Assembly (NCBI GenBank): GCA_033065855.1 | Contig: JAVXUO010003215.1 | Location: 394,862-458,861, forward strand | Direction: 5' to 3' | DNA from: Escallonia rubra | Lineage: Eukaryota; Streptophyta; Magnoliopsida; Escalloniales; Escalloniaceae | Length of the DNA stretch: 64,000 nucleotides | Shown here: one piece after another, positions 59,449-64,000 of the stretch | How positions within the stretch are numbered: the first letter of the stretch is position 1 | How the letters are laid out: the number at the start of each line of letters is the position of its first letter | Notes under the pieces: generated by a model | What the model was told of the DNA's origin: nothing | Database searches by the model: none | What the model saw: only the letters and a program-made list of their open reading frames with translations | Translations under genes and position numbers: made by a program

Positions 59449-60460
59449 ACTGGCGGAACCAAGTGGGAACTAGTGGGGTTAGTGAACAAAAAAAATCGGG
59501 AATTACACCTTGTCCCCTTCTCTCTCCCTGTTTCCCGAGACCCTCTCCCCCCCCCCCCCCCCCGTGAGTCCGTGATCGGTGACTCACTCCGACCGACGAT
59601 GACAGACTGACGGCAACTAGACGAGCACGAGCTGTGACCACTAACTGGACGGAGACGACCTCATCGAGCACCGAGAAACTGCGACGGGGAGGACTAACCC
59701 GACGGCGATCAGCGACGAAGGACTCACCTAATAACTGCTCTGGTGCTCCCTGAGGCTACTGCTTCTCTGCCATACGGGGCTTCCCTGCATCCAATCGACT
59801 CATACCCCCTAGATGTGCTTTCCTTTGACTGAAGGAAATCCCGACCGTCTTCAGTCTTCTAGCATTTTAAATTTTCAGTTTGACTTCTCCCTATGGTAGA
59901 GCTACTCCGTTCCAGCCAGCAACTGGATAATCTTGTTATGAATCTGAAAAGGATCATTTTGGGATAGTCTACTGGGATATATTTTCTAATTGGAAAAGGA
60001 CTACCAATCCCTACATCGAAGCCTTAGAGAGCCGCTGGACTCCTTCTGCTCTCTGCTGACTGCTGTGACTGTGAGGTAAGCTGCTTCTTTAATTTCTTGA
60101 ATTTTAGTTTAATTTCAGTAATTGATTATATAGAAATTTAAAAAATATGTTTGGTTAATTTGCTTGCTAGTTCTTAATTGGTTGTTGGAAGAGTATGCGT
60201 TGATTATATTGCAGTAATTATTGGTGATTTGGTGGAAGTTGGAACACCTTATTTGGTTAATTTACTTTGCTAATTCTTAATTGGTTAATTGCTTTTCTAA
60301 TTCATAATTTGATGCATAAATAGTTTATAATTGTGTTGGAATGTGACGTTGAGGTTGAGCTTGTTTAGCTATTTAATTGGGAGGTTGAAAATGTACTGTT
60401 TATTGCTGAATTTAATATATTTTTTAAACCTCCTAAAAAAAAATCCTGGTTCCGCAACAG
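59449..60460. mobile_element. Probable hAT-type non-autonomous element
   Basis: Left CACTGGCGGAACCA and right (read inward) CTGTTGCGGAACCA share GCGGAACCA, resembling the CAGGGGCGGA-type ends elsewhere in this window. The left third is GC-rich (C run at 59548-59563, then GACG/CGAC-rich), the rest AT-rich, as in the 40940 element. No clear 8-bp duplication is seen, so boundaries are approximate. Confidence 0.5.
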
Positions 60461-61244
60461 CTCGCGGGAGTTGCAAGTGTGAGGAAGTTTCTGTTTTGTT
60501 CTTGTATTGAGAATGGAAAAATGTTTTGCTATTGATTTCACAACATAACTTATAGACCCAAACATGTCAATATCGTCCAATGCATACCTTAAAACTTCCC
60601 CCGATCCCCATATCCATGAAATCCCCATGTGTAACAGTATAAGGAATTAACGCTCACAATTCAATTTCAATCTCCACCTCAAATGGCAGAAGTGGTGGTC
60701 GGGTTTACAGATTCCGATCAGGGAAGATGGTGGACAGATCAATAGTTGGGACGGCTAAATCAGTGTGTATGGTGGTTGATTACTCGTCAGTGGTGTTGAA
60801 GGCTTGGTCACTAGTAAATGGATTGCTGGTCAATCGTTTGATGGTGATGGTCAGGGGTGATGATGGCATATATAGATCGTTGGTGGCAGTAGCTACATCG
60901 TTTGTGATATGAGAGTTATCTTATAATATAATTCGAGGGAGTTACTTTATCCAAAATAAGCGGATGATCACGTTACATAAACGGTGTTTGAAGTTCTAAC
61001 ATGAACTACTACCAATGTAGACATTATGAAAAGCTTAAACTTCATCAGTAAGAAAATTAAAATCATGCAACAATATGCACCAAAACCACATATAAGGCAA
61101 TATAATCAAAACCACGTCTTTGTTTTTAATCACCGAAACAGTGTCCAATCCCTAAAATGTCTAATTTAAACGAAAAAACGGTCAGTTGCCACAAGAAGTA
61201 GACAGCAACATCGTCGACCGCTGAAAAGAAATCCAGATAGGAGT
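60461..61244. other. Intergenic between element and RPL40 gene
   Basis: No supported gene; the last stretch before 61245 is the probable 3' UTR of the minus-strand ubiquitin-RPL40 gene. Confidence 0.4.

Positions 61245-64000
<2,756 letters not shown>

Overview
This window reads as nuclear DNA of a flowering plant, most likely a eudicot. The evidence is spliced plant-specific genes (SAUR, HD-Zip I, an At1g16860-type membrane protein, a ubiquitin-RPL40 fusion), a MIR166 hairpin, AT-rich intergenic DNA and a dense load of plant transposons. I cannot name the species from sequence alone.

Layout. 1-9 kb holds a SAUR cluster on the minus strand: two intact genes (5706-6005 and 8352-8738), plus a duplicated upstream block (1-1858 matching 6402-7410) that predicts another copy just off the left edge. 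The left copy of the block carries a solo LTR; the right copy is its empty site. A 5'-truncated LINE with an 18-bp target duplication lies between. 9.9-20 kb is gene-poor and holds MULE-, PIF/Harbinger- and MITE-type elements. A MIR166 precursor lies at about 21.1-21.25 kb (minus). 24-28.9 kb is a decayed region: a broken coiled-coil gene interrupted by a TIR element that itself contains a hAT-type element, followed by a Copia gag remnant. 30-47 kb is transposon-rich. It includes a MULE with a 9-bp target duplication, a PIF/Harbinger-like element that has captured a MATE transporter exon, and an apparently intact 3.9-kb hAT element encoding an 812-residue transposase.

The right part has the clearest host genes: an HD-Zip I transcription factor of the ATHB-7/ATHB-12 type (48126-48951, two exons), a four-exon At1g16860/SHOU4-like membrane protein (53898-58886), and the 3' exons of ubiquitin-60S ribosomal protein L40 (61245 to beyond 64000, minus). 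Introns of the last two genes carry a solo LTR and a hAT-type element, each with its target duplication.

The host genes are not an operon and do not form one pathway, although SAUR, HD-Zip I and miR166 all belong to auxin, stress or development regulation. The recurring theme is DNA-transposon activity. Several structurally different TIR families (PIF-, MULE- and hAT-like) hold GC-rich, gene-like interiors, and at least one is a recognisable captured exon. Boundaries for most elements rest on terminal inverted repeats and target-site duplications read directly from the sequence; family labels are inference from those signatures.
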